This document shows, in pieces, positions 63,868 through 64,000 of a DNA stretch of 64,000 bases. Numbering within the stretch: position 1 is the first letter of the stretch; every line of letters begins with the position of its first letter. Below the pieces are notes generated by a model. That model was not told the DNA's origin, made no database searches, and saw only the letters and a list, made by a program, of their open reading frames with translations. This DNA is from an uncultured Paenibacillus sp. (GTDB taxonomy: Bacteria > Bacillota > Bacilli > Paenibacillales > Paenibacillaceae), in assembly GCA_937895345.1 (NCBI GenBank), contig CALAWP010000073.1, positions 1 through 64,000 on the forward strand, in the 5' to 3' direction. The translations under genes were made by a program, and so were the position numbers.

Positions 63868-64000
63868 ATGGAAGAGTACGACGAAGCGCCTTCGCAGAGA
63901 GCCGGTCAAGGGTGGGAGACGGCATGGTCAATCGTCGGAAGATGGTCCGGGAGGCATCGCTTTCGAACCGCGGAGCATCGGCTTCGCTGCAAGGGGGCGG
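63868..64000 (+). ncRNA. 5' part of a T-box leader, cut by the window edge
   Basis: After the promoter the sequence shows Stem I hallmarks of a T-box riboswitch: AGAGAGCCGG (63896-63905) followed by GGGTGGGAGACGGC (63910-63923), which closes the GCCG/CGGC helix. The antiterminator and specifier lie beyond or near 64000, so the amino acid cannot be assigned. A tRNA synthetase or amino-acid gene should follow downstream of the window. Confidence 0.6.

Noticed and set aside
1..64000. CRISPR array, tRNA genes or prophage
   Set aside because: No regularly spaced repeats, no cloverleaf-like sequences and no phage structural genes were recognised in the window.

Overview
The window is a high-GC Firmicutes chromosome segment, most likely from a spore-forming member of the Paenibacillaceae (Paenibacillus or Cohnella type). 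The reasons are Gram-positive ribosome binding sites, frequent TTG/GTG starts, a Bacillus-type (class B) RNase P RNA, two T-box leaders, sporulation and germination genes (yqfC, yqfD, gerP), and a gene order that follows the yqeT-yqfO / dnaG-sigA block of Bacillus subtilis.

Layout. Positions 1-1720 are AT-rich and foreign-looking: an IS1595-family insertion sequence (68-1700) with inverted ends, a perfect 8-bp target duplication, a twice-frameshifted transposase and a HIT-family passenger gene. From about 1880 the high-GC core begins: two small proteins, prmA, an M50 protease, rsmE, mtaB, a Nudix hydrolase, a Na/Pi symporter, an RlmI-type methyltransferase and the addBA recombination pair. 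Then follow hinT, rpsU-yqeY, nfeD-floA, and a long tight run yqfC-yqfD-phoH-pgpH-ybeY-dgkA-cdd-era-yqzL-recO. A glycine T-box leader then precedes glyQ-glyS, ppsR, yqxD, dnaG, sigA, trmK and a NIF3 protein. This block covers translation, RNA maturation, c-di-AMP turnover, replication priming and the main sigma factor.

From 41.4 kb the content is more accessory: rnpB, a secreted or membrane-tethered subtilase, a YpuI protein, a DUF1540 protein, an ABC ATPase overlapping a polytopic alpha/beta hydrolase that in turn overlaps helD, a PAS-XRE regulator and a small zinc-cluster protein. At 52.3-59.9 kb lies an overlapping glycogen operon glgB-glgC-glgD-glgA followed by a GH15 glucoamylase-like gene in the place where B. 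subtilis has glgP. On the opposite strand (59.9-61.7 kb) is a gerP spore-coat permeability operon with a good sigma-K-type promoter, divergent from an Hsp20-like gene. The window ends with two small membrane proteins, a Zur-type regulator, yidD, and the promoter and 5' half of a second T-box leader running off the edge.

Most of the window is conserved core genome. The most unusual items are the IS1595 element carrying a HIT passenger, the ABC ATPase/hydrolase/HelD overlap cluster, the glycogen operon with GH15 in place of a phosphorylase, and the regulator-rich 50.7-52.2 kb interval. No CRISPR array, prophage or tRNA gene was seen.
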